Positions 43,881-56,394 of a DNA stretch of 64,000 nt are shown here, one piece after another. The translations under genes and the position numbers were made by a program. The DNA is from Byssochlamys sp. IMV 00236 (lineage: Eukaryota > Ascomycota > Eurotiomycetes > Eurotiales > Thermoascaceae), in the NCBI GenBank assembly GCA_001931875.2, contig MSJH02000625.1, positions 124,001-188,000 on the forward strand. Reading direction: 5' to 3'. The notes beneath the pieces were generated by a model. The model had not been told where the DNA came from. It saw only the letters and a list, made by a program, of their open reading frames with translations, and did no database searches. The number at the start of each line of letters is the position of its first letter. The first letter of the stretch is position 1.

Positions 43881-46290
43881 ATGTGGATTCTCGATTCCGA
43901 AGGGGATTTCCTGGAAGGTAAGTATTTGATTTACTTCATTACGAAATGCAGCTCGTTGATGTCTTGCTAAGGTAGACGCGTATGGCTGAAACCCGGGAAG
44001 AAGTATCTCTTCGGTCGCATCAAGCAGGACGGAGGTGAGTCCCGGTTGAAACAGCTATTGCAACCAAGATCTGTTAATAACCTGCAACTTCTCGCAGTAC
44101 GTCACGCTATACAGCATGCCTCCATCTCCAGAAAACATCTCGTTATTGAAGTTTCTCCTGTGAAACCTGGCGATGGTGTAAGTCTGCCTCGCAATTCCGA
44201 TGTCGCATCCGCTAACCGCTCTGCAAGTCGCATATTCATACCAAATCAGAAATCACAGTCAGTGACCAGGGATCTAAATGCGGCACCACTGTGGATGGAG
44301 AACAGATAAAAGGCCTTTCGAAACGTCTCAGTGGGGAGGAACACACAATCATCCTGGGAAGATACCAGAATCCATTGAGGTATAAGCTCCAGATGAACAA
44401 AGTGCTTCAGACACGGCTTGACCGGTACAATAGGATTCGATGGCAATCTACCGTCCTTAGCTTTTCATTTTCGTCGAAAGAATTAAAAGCAAAGGACCCT
44501 CTAGGGCCCATACGCTCACGGCTGGAGGACTTGGATATCAAGACTATCATTCCGTATGTGGTCGGGAAGACAACCCACGTCGTGCAGAACAAGCGAAACA
44601 CGGCCAAGGGACTCCAAGCTCTCATAAATGGCCAGTACATCGTTCAGGACTCATACGTCGATGCTTTAGTATATGCAGCTACGCCAGGGGACCTAGAGAA
44701 TATAGAGTCGCTCTCTCCTCTGGAAGAGAACTTCGACGCGGCCTGGCCAGATCCTTCCGAACACCTTCCACCTCCAGGAAAAGAGCCAATCCAGAGACCC
44801 CCGGAAGCCTTTGCACCAAATAAAGATCGCATAAATGTTTTCGAAGGCTATACCTTTGTCTTCTGCGACACTTCCCAATTTGAGAATCTACAGGCTCCTA
44901 TAACGAATGGCCACGGCAAGGCATTGTTCTATCAGATCGAAAATGGTGTCACCACTGCAGAAGAAATAATACAGTTCATGCGAAGTGCTGCAGGCCAGAA
45001 AGGGCTGGGAAGCGAACATGAAGGCCCAGGTGTTGTTCTTGTTCGTTTCCGTGCAAAGGGACGCTATGAATCGTGGTCTATTGAACTCGGAAACCAGGTT
45101 GCCTTAATGATGGATCAGCGCGTCATAGAACAGAGTGAGTTCCTGGATGCTATCCTGCGGAATGATGCGTCGTCTCTGTGCCGGCCTCTTCCCCGAGAGA
45201 TAGAACCCAGCCAGGAAGCTATTCCTCCTAGAGCACCTTCAGAACCGACACCTGCTATGGAGAGGGAAGCCCAGTCTCAGCAAGCACCTCAGCAAGATAC
45301 CCAGACCTCTGAGGCGGTTGAGCAACCCAGGAAGCGCCGTCGAGTCCACAATTTTGTGAGCAAAGTGAAAACTTTCGATGATGGTTTCGATATGGAATCC
45401 ATCCCAGTGTATACGCTGGAGGAAGGCGAATCTGCTCAGCCAGAATCTCAGGTAGTGCTTCACGATATGATCAGAAAGACGAAGCTGACGATTGGATACA
45501 GTATATGGAAATGGAACCAGCGACCAGTCAGCAAATCCAAAGCCAAGCATGTAATGAAGAGGAAGATATGATGGCTAGCTTGCTTCCCGGTGCCAATGCG
45601 ATGAAGAAGAGACGCGCAGAATCTAGTCAGAATAACCGACAAGAAGAAAACATCGCGCCTAAAGAAGTAATCCGCAAGCCGAAACGTCAAAAGCTTGACG
45701 TCCTGGAAGCAGCGCGGCAGCACCGCGAAGCTGAAGAAAACGCAGCTCAGGAGCAACGCCGTGAAGAAGAAGCGTCTCTCCAAGCTTCCCTGCAAGACAT
45801 GAGCATAGAGCAGATGAAGAATCTCGTCATCGTCGAGGAAATGGAAGTACCTTCTAGGGATGTGCGCTCTCAGACAGTAGATGAGGGTAATCGGTGGAAC
45901 GACCAATGGAATGGGAGGAAGAATTTCAAGAAATTTCGAAGAAAAGGAGATCTTAATATGCCCCGCAACCGTATCCAGACCGTCATTGTTCCGTTGGAGG
46001 AGGTGAAGCGGAAAGACTACGGTGTTGGAGACATCTACTGGGCTGGTAATCGCAGTACTCCTGACAGCAGCACGCGGGACCGAGACAGTAACAAAGAGCG
46101 ACAACCTAGTCAGCCGCAAATGACGCAGTCAGATATAGCGGAATCTATATCCCAGCAGCCTATCCAGAAAGATCCAACGCCCCCGCCTCCCAGAAACCCA
46201 AAGAGTCAACGGACTCAAAAAAGGGCTCGTGAAGTCCCTGACTCGGACAGTGATAACGAGCTACGGTTTCGGTTTCGTCGGAAAAGATAA
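43881..46290 (+). CDS. nbs1: Nbs1/Xrs2-type subunit of the MRN double-strand-break repair complex (scaA orthologue); apparent frameshift
   Basis: The exons are 43881-43917, 43972-44034, 44098-44177, 44228 to about 45451, and about 45475-46290; roughly 740 aa. The N-terminal FHA domain spans exons 1-4 (RRVWLKPGKKYLFGR, HASISRKHLVIEV, KCGTTVDGE). Tandem BRCT parts follow (VLSFSFSSKELKA, TTHVVQNKRNTAKGLQALINGQYIV; FEGYTFVFCDTSQF). A disordered acidic region follows. The C-terminus has conserved NLVIVEEMEVP, then NFKKFRRKG. Nbs1 brings Mre11-Rad50 to breaks and signals to ATM. The A. nidulans orthologue is ScaA. Between 45440 and 45475 the frame changes: a GT..AG pair there would make a 23-nt intron, too short to splice. 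Coding-like sequence continues on both sides, so a one-base indel is likelier. Confidence 0.9.
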
Positions 46291-46766
46291 GAGCCGAGTT
46301 CAAGTGATGAAAGGTGTGCTGTGCTTATTGCTAGATTTATCTGTCATGTATATATTATCTCTCCGCTTGTAATATGAGGTGTATATGGTGGACGTTCACT
46401 GTTTGCGGGCTTCATTAGGAGATTACAAGCGACTGGACACCTACAGTCGTGAAAGATTCGAAGGATCATCTAGCTACAACAACGTCTATATTAAAGTACG
46501 TATGCATATATACGTACGGTGTATGTGTTCGAAATGTTTCAGATTAAACGCAGTAGGAAATTGCGTTCGGAGAATCTCTCAATGCAAAGAGCATCGAGAG
46601 GGTACTTTGCTGGAAATGGGTGCATGCATGTGTCTATACAGACAGGACAAATGAGAAGCCGAGAAAGGGTGTAGAAGACAACGGGTGAAACAGGAAGGGC
46701 TGTCGGGGAGAGAAGAGCTGTAAAAAGAACAGACCGCGGGAGAGAACACCATACTAAGATCTCGAA
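46291..46766. other. Convergent 3' flanks
   Basis: AT-rich 3' region between nbs1 and the J-protein gene. TATATA-rich sequence lies at 46345-46352 and ATACGTACG at 46496-46517. Nothing else is recognised. Confidence 0.4.
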
Positions 46767-48449
46767 TTATGATGATGCAGCTTCGGGTGGTGTCGATTCA
46801 CGCTTAGACTTATCCTTCTTGTGCTCTTTCTTTTTCTTCTCGTCTTTGCCCTTTTTGGATGAGGCCTCGGCCATAAGCTGCTCGAAAGCCATGTAGTCGC
46901 CTTCTTCCTCTGGGTCACGTTCGGCCTGGGTTCAAATGTGTTAGTACAGAAGATGCAATATACATTGTAGGACCGAGAAGACGCACTCTTTGGTAGATAT
47001 TACCAGCGATAACAAGGGCATGGGCGCGCTCAATTCGCTTGTCTAGCTTGACCGACTTGTCGTGGAGCACCTTGTCGCAAACGTCTCTCAAGACGCTCTG
47101 GATCTCGAATTTACTACCCCGCCAAGCAGCTGCCAAGATCTTGCCGGTGACCTTCTTCTCATACTCTGCTTTCTTCTCATCTGTCCAGTCTTCTCCACCC
47201 TTCTCCTCCAGCTTGGCCATTTCCTCCATTGTCATCTGCGCGTCAATGGCTGTCGAGATGGTGGTCCACGTCTCCTTGGCAAGAGTTCCCTTATCCTTTA
47301 GCCGAGAAAAGAAACCTGAGATACCCAGGAACTTCTGGGACTTCAGGAATGAAGTAGCTTTCTGAACGTAGGTCTGGCCGATCGCGTGCAGGATCTCGAG
47401 ACCAAAGGATTCCATCTTGAGGTTTTCCACCTCCAGACGGATCTTCTCCTCGAAGGCACGGGTAACGTCGGCGCTCTTGTCTGTCTCCGTCCATACGCTG
47501 ATGCGGTCGATGAGTTTACGAGCGAGAGTATCTACCCGCTCCTCCCGGGCCTTCTTCCTCTCCAGCTCATATGCAGCCAGGCGCTCTTGCTGCTCCTTCG
47601 TCAGGCCACCCTTCTTCTTTTCCTTCTTGCGAAGTTCCTTTTCTTCCTGCGTCAGGCCAGCTGCTTCCATCCTGGCATCCTCTTCCGATTTATCCATGAT
47701 CGCCTGCTGGCCTAGATATCTCCGTGGGGTGCTGGTACCCGAACTCGGGCCCGAAACAGGTGGCTTCTGGTCTTCAGTGGTGACCTCTGCCTTCGGGGCA
47801 GCCGATTCTCCCGCGGCTGTCTGCTCATCATGCACCTTTAGCTTCTCCTCTGCTGCCTCGGCCAGTTCATCTTCTTCCATTTCCTGCATCGTAATATCCA
47901 TAGTCGTTGTAAGATCCTTCATCAGTGAGATCTCTCCGATCAGGTCGACAAAGGCTTCACCACCAAAGATCATGCTGAAAAACTCGGATGGGTCCTCTGC
48001 CAGAAAACGTTAACATCAATCATGGCCATCTCAAGATCACGACTACTAACCGAAGCCTCCTCCCGGGACAGCCTGTTCCTTTCCAAATTTGTCATATTGC
48101 TTCCGTAGATCCTCGTTACTGAGAACTTGGTATGCTTCTCCAATCTGCGTTGCCCTCTATCAGCATTTACGCAACTATTTGCGTTGCGACAACGCTCGGT
48201 TATCGAGACGCGGGTTGGCGGGAACAGGATTCATACCGCTTGAAAGCGCGCATGTGCTGTCTCATCTCCAGGGTTCTTGTCTGTCGCGAGTCAGCATCAG
48301 GTGCGGATCAGGCGGTTAATATATGTAGAGTCAGAGTATATACCAGGATGGGTCGTGATAGCCAGTTTTCTGTAGGCCTTCTTAATCTCCAGCTCGGTTG
48401 CCGTTGGCGGGACACCGAGGGTGTCATAGTAGCTGGTATCGACAACCAT
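46767..48449 (-). CDS. DnaJ-domain co-chaperone with DnaJ-X domain (Caj1/Djp1 type)
   Basis: Five exons, 48449-48344, 48280-48237, 48144-48051, 47996-46987 and 46925-46767, give 470 aa. The J domain is at the N-terminus ([20 protein letters not shown]), with the Hsp70-stimulating His-Pro-Asp at 34-36 just where intron 1 falls. It continues with [21 protein letters not shown] and a short Gly-rich GGGFEDPSEFF. The DnaJ-X domain covers about residues 210-410 ([58 protein letters not shown]). The C-terminus is Lys-rich ([13 protein letters not shown]). Yeast relatives act at the plasma membrane (Caj1) or in peroxisomal import (Djp1). Which one applies here is open. Confidence 0.93.
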
Positions 48450-49125
48450 GCTGACAACTGTCACTGGTGGTCGTCGGATAAATCGAGATAGAGAGTAAAA
48501 TGATTATTTAGGGACCTCGTAGAGAGAGTCCTCGTCCTTAAGACCGCGGAAAAACGTAGCCTGGTGATAGCAGAGTGGGGTGGTGCTCTGCTGTATCTGT
48601 GATCTGGGCTTTTTTTTGGTGTTTCGTTTGGCTGTTTCGTCATGTCAGGCAGCGCTGATTCGGTATAATACGTATGGTGTGGTAACGGGGCCCCATGCTG
48701 CGGGGCTACACGCGTGGTTTGCCGGGAATTTTCCATACAAACGCACGCAGGAACGGCCGTGACAATACAGTTAGCGCCGTAACGGCATTACATGACCGCC
48801 TGTCGTCCCTCAAATACGCGCTATACCCGTTTGGAGAGTAGGAAGCTTTCCCACATTTTCTGCTTTCTCTCTCCCCTGGACTTTCTTCTCCATTATCCTT
48901 ACCTGTCCTCTCTCTCTCCATCCTGTATCATTGCTCATTTCTCCCCATGACCTCTCCTTCCTTTACCTCTTCATTCTCTTCTATCCTTGTGCTCCTTTCT
49001 TGTCCGCTCTGCTCTTTCTTCTAATACCCCCGTCGCGTACATAGTAGTGTCTTTTGTGTTCGGTAGGCAGCCGGACTGGCCGTTGACCCCCGATTGTTTA
49101 CAGAGGTCCATTTCGTATAATCACA
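48450..49125. promoter_or_regulatory. Divergent promoter region, J-protein / erg9
   Basis: 676 bp between two divergent starts. Bases 48850-49020 are pyrimidine-rich (runs of CTCTCTCTC and TTCCTT), as expected just upstream of a highly expressed gene such as erg9. No TATA box is clear. Confidence 0.45.
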
Positions 49126-50758
49126 ATGGGTGGCCTTTCCAATGCTCTTTATCTTGTTTTCCACCCGACTCAGTTGAGGTCGATTGTCCAATGGTACGTT
49201 CTGGCGTTCCCAATGCCTCCATATTTTCACTGGCCCGAATGGAGCAACTTTTTTCCCTTTTCTGCGAACAGCAAGCTAATTCGCAATTCTGATCTTACAG
49301 GAAGGTGTGGCATAACCCTGTTCACGAGAGGAATGAGGAGAATGAGACAGAGTCCCAGAAGGCCTGCTTCAAGTTTCTTGACCTGACCAGTCGAAGCTTC
49401 AGCGCGGTCATCAAGGAGCTGCATCCGGAACTTCTGTTGCCAGTCTGTGTCTTCTATCTGACGCTGCGCGGTCTTGATACCATCGAAGATGACACGTCGA
49501 TCCCCTTCGCGACCAAGGAACCCTTGCTGCGGGGCTTCAAGGATTTCCTCGAGATCGATGGCTGGACCTTCGAAGGCAACCGTCCGGAGGAGAAGGACCG
49601 GGAACTGCTGGTTCAGTTCCACAATGTCATTACGGAATACAAGAACATGAAGCCAGCCTATCAGGCCATTGTGAAGGATATCACTGACCGAATGGGTAAC
49701 GGCATGGCCGACTACTGTAAAAAGGCCGAATCTGGAGACGACGCCGTGAACACGGTCGAAGAGTATGACCTTTACTGCTGGTACGTAGCCGGTCTGGTCG
49801 GCGAAGGTCTCACGCGCCTCTTTGTGGAAGCCGAGTTTGGCAATCCCGCACTTCTTGATCGGACTCAACTCCACAAGTCCATGGGCCTATTCCTGCAGAA
49901 AACGAACATCATTCGTGATGTGAGGGAAGACCATGATGATAATCGCCATTTCTGGCCGAAGGAGATCTGGTCGAAGCATGTTAACGAATTCGAGGATCTG
50001 TTCAAGCCCGAGAACCGCGAAGCCGCATTGAACTGCGGCTCCGAGATGATATTGAACGCGCTGGAGCACGTTGAAGACTGTATCTTCTATTTGGCTGGAT
50101 TGAGGGAGCAGAGTATTTTTAATTTCTGCGCCATTCCTCAGACCATGGCGATTGCCACACTGGAGCTTTGTTTCCGGAACCCAGATATGTTCCAACGGAA
50201 CATTAAAATCACCAAGGGTGATGCATGCCAATTGATGCTCGAGTCGACCCAGAACCTACGCGTTGCATGTGAAGTCTTCCGGAGGTATGCTCGTCGGATA
50301 CATAAGAAGAACTCGCCGAAGGACCCGAATTTCCTCAAGATTAGCCTTGTGTGCGGAAGAGTAAGTTCCAATATGCTCAACACCCATCAAGGATTATTGG
50401 CTCATGTTGGTAATAGATTGAGAAATTCATCGAAAACCTTTTCCCGTCGCAGAGCGCCGAAGTTGCTAAGCAGCGCGTTGCTGGTGAGATGACGGCTGCC
50501 GAACAGAAAAAGAAGGAGGAAGATGCCGAGGCGCGCGGCGATGTTTTCTTCCTGTTTGCTATCATGTTCGGATTTCTTGTTGTCATCACAGCCGTTATGG
50601 TACGTATTCTTCCTCGAATGTTGTATGCTTGTCTACTTACGCTTTGCTTCTAGCTTCTTGCCGCTTGGTTTATGGGCGCCCGCTTCGACCTTGCCATTGA
50701 GGAGCTCAAAAAGGGCAATTTCAGGCCCCCAAAGAGAGTCGAACATGGAGAGCTATAG
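49126..50758 (+). CDS. erg9: Squalene synthase (farnesyl-diphosphate farnesyltransferase)
   Basis: Four exons, 49126-49193, 49301-50360, 50417-50599 and 50654-50758, give 471 aa. The enzyme joins two farnesyl diphosphates to presqualene diphosphate and reduces it to squalene, the first committed step to ergosterol. Both metal-binding aspartate motifs are present: [10 protein letters not shown] (Asp82-Asp86) and the second in [14 protein letters not shown] (Asp229, Asp233). [17 protein letters not shown] and [19 protein letters not shown] are family blocks. The C-terminal end carries hydrophobic helices ([19 protein letters not shown], then LLAAWFMGA) that anchor it in the ER. Intron positions fall where Aspergillus erg9 genes have them, as far as I recall. 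Confidence 0.97.
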
Positions 50759-52235
50759 GCTCCTTGTACATGCACTTATGACTATCTAATTTCGCACTTC
50801 GGTTACCCCGTGTCTCGCGGACGACACATGTACGGATATAATATTTCTCATTTTCTCTTTGACTTGTCCGCAGTCGTATGTATATCTAATGCCGGATAAC
50901 AACTTTTCACATTCGCGTTCTCGCGTCTCTCTTGATCCCCTCGTCGTCTGCTATATGCCGAATTTACTAATAGCACGGATGTCAAATTGCAATTCAGCCC
51001 CCTCATGGCTGCAGTTGTGCCGAAGAAGTGCTTATATCGAGTTAACTAACCAGCGACGTACTAGATGTGTGTCTTCCGCCTCTGGCATGCTAGATGCGGA
51101 CATGGCACACATCCATTGAGGACCTGGAACATTTTTTGCTGCAGCATATCTCCATTGCCACTCGGCTCTGAATATTCTTGCCGCTGTACAGCATCTTTTC
51201 GCTTCGTAGTGAGGCTTTTATTTTAAAAGTAACAGGTACGTGTTTTTATTTCTCCTTATTTGCGCCGAATCCTTTTCAACACTGAGACCCAAATGCTATT
51301 TGCATTCCGTTACTTGAATGATGAGGAATTTTTTTATTCAGTTATCCCTGGCAGAACTATATACTGTTGATAACCCACCAACTCTGACTTGGACCCTCAT
51401 GTTTATTCCGTTGTCTGCTTGAATTACGTGACTTCATTATTCTTTGCTGACACATGGTCATAGGTCGAGAACAACTGCGGACTCGATTGAGATATCATCC
51501 TACTACAATATTGCCGATCATCTAGCCGTCTCTATGAGGCCAGGGTTCTATCGTGACCAGCCCATAGTATCTAGCATAATTTAAGCAAATGCCATAATAT
51601 GAAGAATTCCTGTGCTTGGTCTCTGTAGTGTTACCAGAAGCCTCCAAGGGGCACCTAGTCGCACCTTAAGTTGAGTCCGTTAAGAAGATCTAGATCAGTT
51701 AACAAAGTTAAGTCTGTTTGTAAACCGCTCTGAATCATTTGTTGTTGACCTTCTGTATGTGTAAATTAACTAATAGCAGCAATTATATTTATTGTTAAGT
51801 CAATCCCAATCTCGCGCGACCGTGACAATTGCACAATTCACTATATTCTACGAGAGTAAAAAGGTTCAGATGCAACCAGAACAAAGCTTCTGTGAGACGA
51901 TGCTACCTGAATAAATAAAACAATGCAAGTTCTTGACATCAAGCATCCGTCAGTATGGTATTCCTCTTGTCGCTGAGCCTGTCATGTCTCCCGCATTATT
52001 ATTTATTCCTCTGTATCTCGGCTATTGGAAGATCAGAACTACCCGAGACGTTACTATAACAGGATTAGGCTGTGAACTGGGGAACCAGTCTCCTTGATTG
52101 TAATGAGGGACATGTCAAATTTGCCGACATTGAGCTGACGAGGTTAGGCTGGAATAGATAGCGAGAACAACTTCTATTATTCTTCGTGGTAGGCGACTTT
52201 CCCTTCTGGCTCAACGTGGTGATCATTGCTGGGGC
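50759..52235. other. Intergenic region, nothing recognised
   Basis: About 1.5 kb with few ORFs and AT-rich character (especially 51230-51950). It holds the erg9 3' flank and the promoter of the hemerythrin gene. Nothing else is seen. Confidence 0.4.
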
Positions 52236-53018
52236 ATGAGGGCTGTCTGGCGACGTCGCTCGCTTCCTGCTAAGTTAATTCTGCCTAGACCTAATCAGAC
52301 TGGGTTCATTATCCAGCGTAAGTGCTTCAGCACGGATAGAACGACGGAAAATATTTCGAGGACATCGTCAGGGGCCGCAGACAACATGGCCAAAGACCAA
52401 CAGGAATTGCCGAAACTCAGCCCGGCCGAGTTCAGGCAGTATAACCGGATGGCAGACCAAATGGAGGGCTTTGTGAGTTTTACAGCCAGTGCCTATTGAT
52501 CCTTGCTGCCAGAAATGGCATAATCATCCCTCCATCCTGCAGTGTTAATGCTATTGATTATACGGTTGATATTCTGACCAAAACCTCAGCATAACCATTT
52601 TCGCCTCACCTGGAACGAGCTATATACTGCTTGCAGCAAAAATAAGCGGCCTGGTGGTCAATCCATTCGCCAGTTTATCACGATGGGGCTGGGCTTCTGC
52701 TCACAGCTTGGCTTCCACCATTCCATCGAAGAGCAGCATATTTTTCCAGTATTGGCAAAGAATATGCCCGAGTTCCGCAAGGAGCTGGAGTTGCTCACGC
52801 AGCATAAACAAATCCATATCGGATTGGACAAACTCCAAGAATACCTCGAGCAGTGCCTCTCGGGAGAAACGGAGCTCCGGCTCAATGAAATGAAGGAATT
52901 GATGGATTCATTCGGAGGAGTACTGTGGAAGCATCTAGACGATGAAGTGCAGGCTTTGCGTGCGGAAAACATGCGTAAATACTGGACGCTGGAAGAGATG
53001 AGGAAGATTCCGATGTGA
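52236..53018 (+). CDS. Hemerythrin (HHE cation-binding) domain protein, likely mitochondrial
   Basis: Two exons, 52236-52472 and 52590-53018, give 221 aa. The start gives a basic, Ser/Thr-rich leader without acidic residues up to about residue 36 (MRAVWRRRSLPAKLILPRP), typical of a mitochondrial presequence. The alternative start at Met51 (52386) would give a cytosolic form. The four-helix HHE domain carries candidate di-iron ligands: His80 and His82 at the intron junction (HNHFRLTWNE), GFHHSIEEQHIFP (His122/123, Glu126/127, His129), His151/His155 (HKQIHIGL) and WKHLDDE (His194, Glu198). Such proteins bind oxygen or iron and may act in redox or iron stress. The partner is unknown. Confidence 0.9.
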
Positions 53019-55566
53019 TTGCAGTGTCTTATGCGATGATGGTGAAATCCCTCGTAGGTAGTAGTGTACTTAATTCATGCTCCGCAATTGCTTTCCGTTT
53101 TGAGCAAGCTCGTACTTTAAATCTTATACAGATGAGAAGGTTACGTTGTTTATTTTTGCGCCCTGCTTTTCGCACCCGTATTTCCTTTCGAAAAAGGGCG
53201 TGATTACCACTATCCCATGGATCAGAGTAACGAACGCGCCACTACGATGGTCACTTATGCAGATGATCGTCGTATGTGGCTCATAGTAATACGACAGTGT
53301 GAGCTTCTAAATAGATGGAGTCTCTTAATAGAGCCATACTCAGACAATGAGATGCAGATCAGTCAGCTACGAGCGGATCTCCGTCGGGCCACCACCGTTC
53401 ATACATGACCTCGACTGGGGGGAGGAGAAGCCTTGTATATGAATGAATCATAAACTGGGCAAGGCTTATTTGATCTGATCCTCGAGCTCCTTTCTAGAAC
53501 CGCCCTAGCATTTCACCCCCCAATTAGCGCAATGGCCGATATACTTCCAAATGTACCGTGTCCTTTTCGATACAGAACACGGACCTGCAAATATGCATTA
53601 GATCACCCTTGGAAATATCATGTCATAGCTCATTTCATGTAGCACCGATTATGTATCGTTTAACAGGTATACTTCGTCAAAGTGCCTTCGGCCAGTCGAT
53701 CCATTTAAAGAAAGTGACATTGCGAGGAGTGGGAGTGTAAGATGCTGTCGACTTGGAGGAAAGTTCACCTATAACTACCCCATGTCTAACATAGACAGAT
53801 ATAAAACGCGCCCTCCAAGTGCATAGATGAAATTATGCATCTCCCTAGGTGGTGTAACTTGTGGTCACTGATCTGTATTCCTTAGGTCGCATCCAGAGGG
53901 TGCAATGCAGTAACCTGATCGTTTATGGGATTTGGCAATCTTTGCAACGAGCATCAAGGTGGGTATTACAGTCGCAAGTTGTATCGAAGATCTCTATCAC
54001 AAGTCTCTGCCGATAGCCCATTGCTGATAAACAAACAATATAGAATGGCACTCAAGAAAATGAGCGAGTACAGTAGGACCACTAAATAAGTAATAGGTAC
54101 ACATGATCATCTAACTGTGAGACACATCTGCATCTGTATCACGAGTACCTTACTGTCCTATCGACTCATCAATATGGTGTATTGCATAAGTGATGATATT
54201 CGTGATAAGATCGTGCAATGACGCTATTTCTAGTTGAAGATCTAAGATGGCTCCAGTCCTCTACTTATCTCACATCCGAAATTCTTCTTCGGGTTTTTCG
54301 GCACGCCGTTGTCCATTCAGGCCAAATGTGCTGTCTGCTATTCTAAGTAGGTGAGGAGAGGTATAGAGTGCCCACTAGTATTTCACAAGAAGTTGTTTGA
54401 AACCACTTAGCAACGATAACCCCTGCAAGATTCTAGCGTGTCGCGACGATCGCTCTAAGAGGACTATGTACGGAGCATGACGGTCGCCAACAGCAGAGCA
54501 ACGCGGACTGAAGGTGCATCATGAGTCGCGATGATATCCCTGCGGTTCTTGCTGGGGTTAAATGGCCTCATTGAAGACGACATTCTCGTCAGGCAATTTG
54601 CAATACAGCGCCCATAAGTCTTCTCGTAGTTCTGACTTATTGAGAAAACGCGATACTACCCTATGCTGTTTACTCCATAGTTTCCGCACCGAAAAGGATT
54701 TCCAGTACTTAATTTAAGGCAGTCAACGAATCAAAGGGACAGAACACAATATTTGAATCGAGATATTGATCCCACAACTTATCCTTTCTCAAAGAACGGC
54801 TGCTATCTGGCGTAATCTGCTCGCGCGGATCACTTTTACAGCGCAACAAGTACCTATTAAGCATGTTCAAGCCACAGTACGACAACGCGCCAATTATGAT
54901 CGAATTTTTTCCTGGCGCTAGTCAAAGCTTTAACAAATACGGATACTCATAACTATACCAAATGGTACGTTGCCTGAAGCTGGGGCAGAGGTTTCTTGCT
55001 TCATCACGACTCCGGCTTTGAAATGTCTGGAACGACGGCCTTCCCCCGAGGGGTACGTGTTAACACCGACATCCAAACGAAGTCTTGTCTAAATGCTAGC
55101 TCGTGATGCTTTTCCATCGTGGTGATCAGCGCATTCGCCTACCCCATTGAGGTTGTGGCATGTGTCCAGGCACTGGAGAGATCTTGATGAGAACAAACGC
55201 AATGTGAACCCCAAGGCTCACCTGGCTATGAACTAGGTCGGAGCTGTGTGACCTGCTGCATGGTAACCCAAGCTTTTAGAATAGAGCCTGCAACTTCGAG
55301 ACACCACTCAGGGCGACGAACCCTGTACAAGCAAGGCCAGAAATGGATCGGCCAGAGTTCGTCCTTGGAAGTTGCTGCGGAACTAGAAATGGGACGCATT
55401 CCTCAGGGGCCGTGGACTAGTATATAAATGCCATCTAGATCCCCAATGTTTCCGAGATTTAAGCAAGGCATACCTAGCTCGGCTTGACTCGAGCTTCAAT
55501 TCGTGTGACCTCCTTCCAGTGCTAGTCTACTACTTTATACTACTACTTTATACTTCTCTATTGACC
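53019..55566. other. Long gene-free stretch
   Basis: This 2.5-kb region has no convincing gene; no ORF of 60 codons starts between 53740 and 55519. It must include the promoter of the G1 protease near its right end. No transposon ends or repeats were recognised by eye. Confidence 0.45.
55421..55428 (+). promoter_or_regulatory. TATA box of the G1 protease gene
   Basis: TATATAAA stands 139 bp upstream of the ATG at 55567, in a GC-containing context (GACTAGTATATAAATG). This is a good match to the TATA consensus and its distance fits a short leader. Confidence 0.6.
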
Positions 55567-56394
55567 ATGAAGCTCTCCGCTATTCTTCTCAGCAATGCGC
55601 TGTTCGCCGCAAGCGTCCTGGCGGCACCGCGAGGAGGAGGCCTTGCTCGTCGCCTGCAGGCCAGAGCAGCGCGCTCGCACCAATCTCATCCGCTGATTCC
55701 TGAAGGCTCCCCAGCTACCAATAGTCCGAATGGTTCGAACGACATCAATGTTCAATATAGCAGCAACTGGGCTGGCGCTGTCTTGGAGTCTCCCCCATCT
55801 GGACAGACTTTCAACGGGGTTTCGGGTGTCATTACTGTCCCAACACCTTCCTCACCCAGTGGCGCAAGCGGCTCCTCTGGTGCATCTGCCTGGGTTGGAA
55901 TTGATGGAGACACTTATACCAATGCCATTCTTCAAACTGGTATCGACTTCACCGTCGGTGCTGATGGATCAGTTTCATACGACGCCTGGTATGAGTGGTA
56001 CCCGGACTACGCCCACGATTTCGATGGATTCGCCATTTCTTCCGGGGATGTGATCAGTCTCTCCGTGAATTCAAGCTCCAGCAGCAGCGGAACAGTCGTT
56101 ATTGAAAACCAAACGACCGGTAAACAGGTGTCCAAGACCGTGTCCGCTCCCGATTCCTCCTCCACGCTGGGTGGACAGAACGCAGAATGGATTGTTGAAG
56201 ATTTCGAACAGGGTGACAGTCAGATTCCCTTCGCAAACTTTGGTTCTGTGACCTTCAGCAATGCGACGGCCAACACTGGCAGTGGATCCGTCGGTACTGA
56301 TGGAGCCACCATCCTCGAAATCAGACAGAACGGCCAGGTCCTCACCGACACGAGCATACCTGGCTCCTCCGAGGTGAAGATCACCTACGAGTGA
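55567..56394 (+). CDS. Secreted eqolisin (peptidase family G1, aspergilloglutamic-type acid endopeptidase)
   Basis: Intronless, 275 aa. The start at 55567 gives a good signal peptide (MKLSAILLSNALFAASVLAA) followed by a basic propeptide (RRLQARAARS) removed on activation. The mature part is an all-beta sandwich: YSSNWAGAVLESPP, FNGVSGVITVPTPS, SAWVGIDGDTYTNAILQTG (Gln123) and AEWIVEDFEQ (Glu207). These match the glutamine-glutamate catalytic pair of the G1 family, which cuts proteins at acid pH. YDAWYEWYPDYAHDF is another family block. The ATG at 55519 in the same frame adds 16 residues before the signal and is less likely. A TATA box precedes the gene. Confidence 0.94.
   Translation: MKLSAILLSNALFAASVLAAPRGGGLARRLQARAARSHQSHPLIPEGSPATNSPNGSNDINVQYSSNWAGAVLESPPSGQTFNGVSGVITVPTPSSPSGASGSSGASAWVGIDGDTYTNAILQTGIDFTVGADGSVSYDAWYEWYPDYAHDFDGFAISSGDVISLSVNSSSSSSGTVVIENQTTGKQVSKTVSAPDSSSTLGGQNAEWIVEDFEQGDSQIPFANFGSVTFSNATANTGSGSVGTDGATILEIRQNGQVLTDTSIPGSSEVKITYE

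Noticed and set aside
45452..45474. 23-nt GT..AG intron in nbs1
   Set aside because: Far shorter than any intron the spliceosome is known to remove in fungi; an indel is the better explanation.
45460..46119. 219-codon minus-strand ORF inside nbs1
   Set aside because: It is antisense to clear nbs1 coding sequence; the hydrophobic look reflects reverse reading of Glu/Lys codons.
47417..48013. 198-codon plus-strand ORF inside the J-protein gene
   Set aside because: Ser-rich shadow of the coding strand; the J-protein model fully explains the region.
49227..49874. 215-codon minus-strand ORF inside erg9
   Set aside because: Antisense shadow of squalene synthase.
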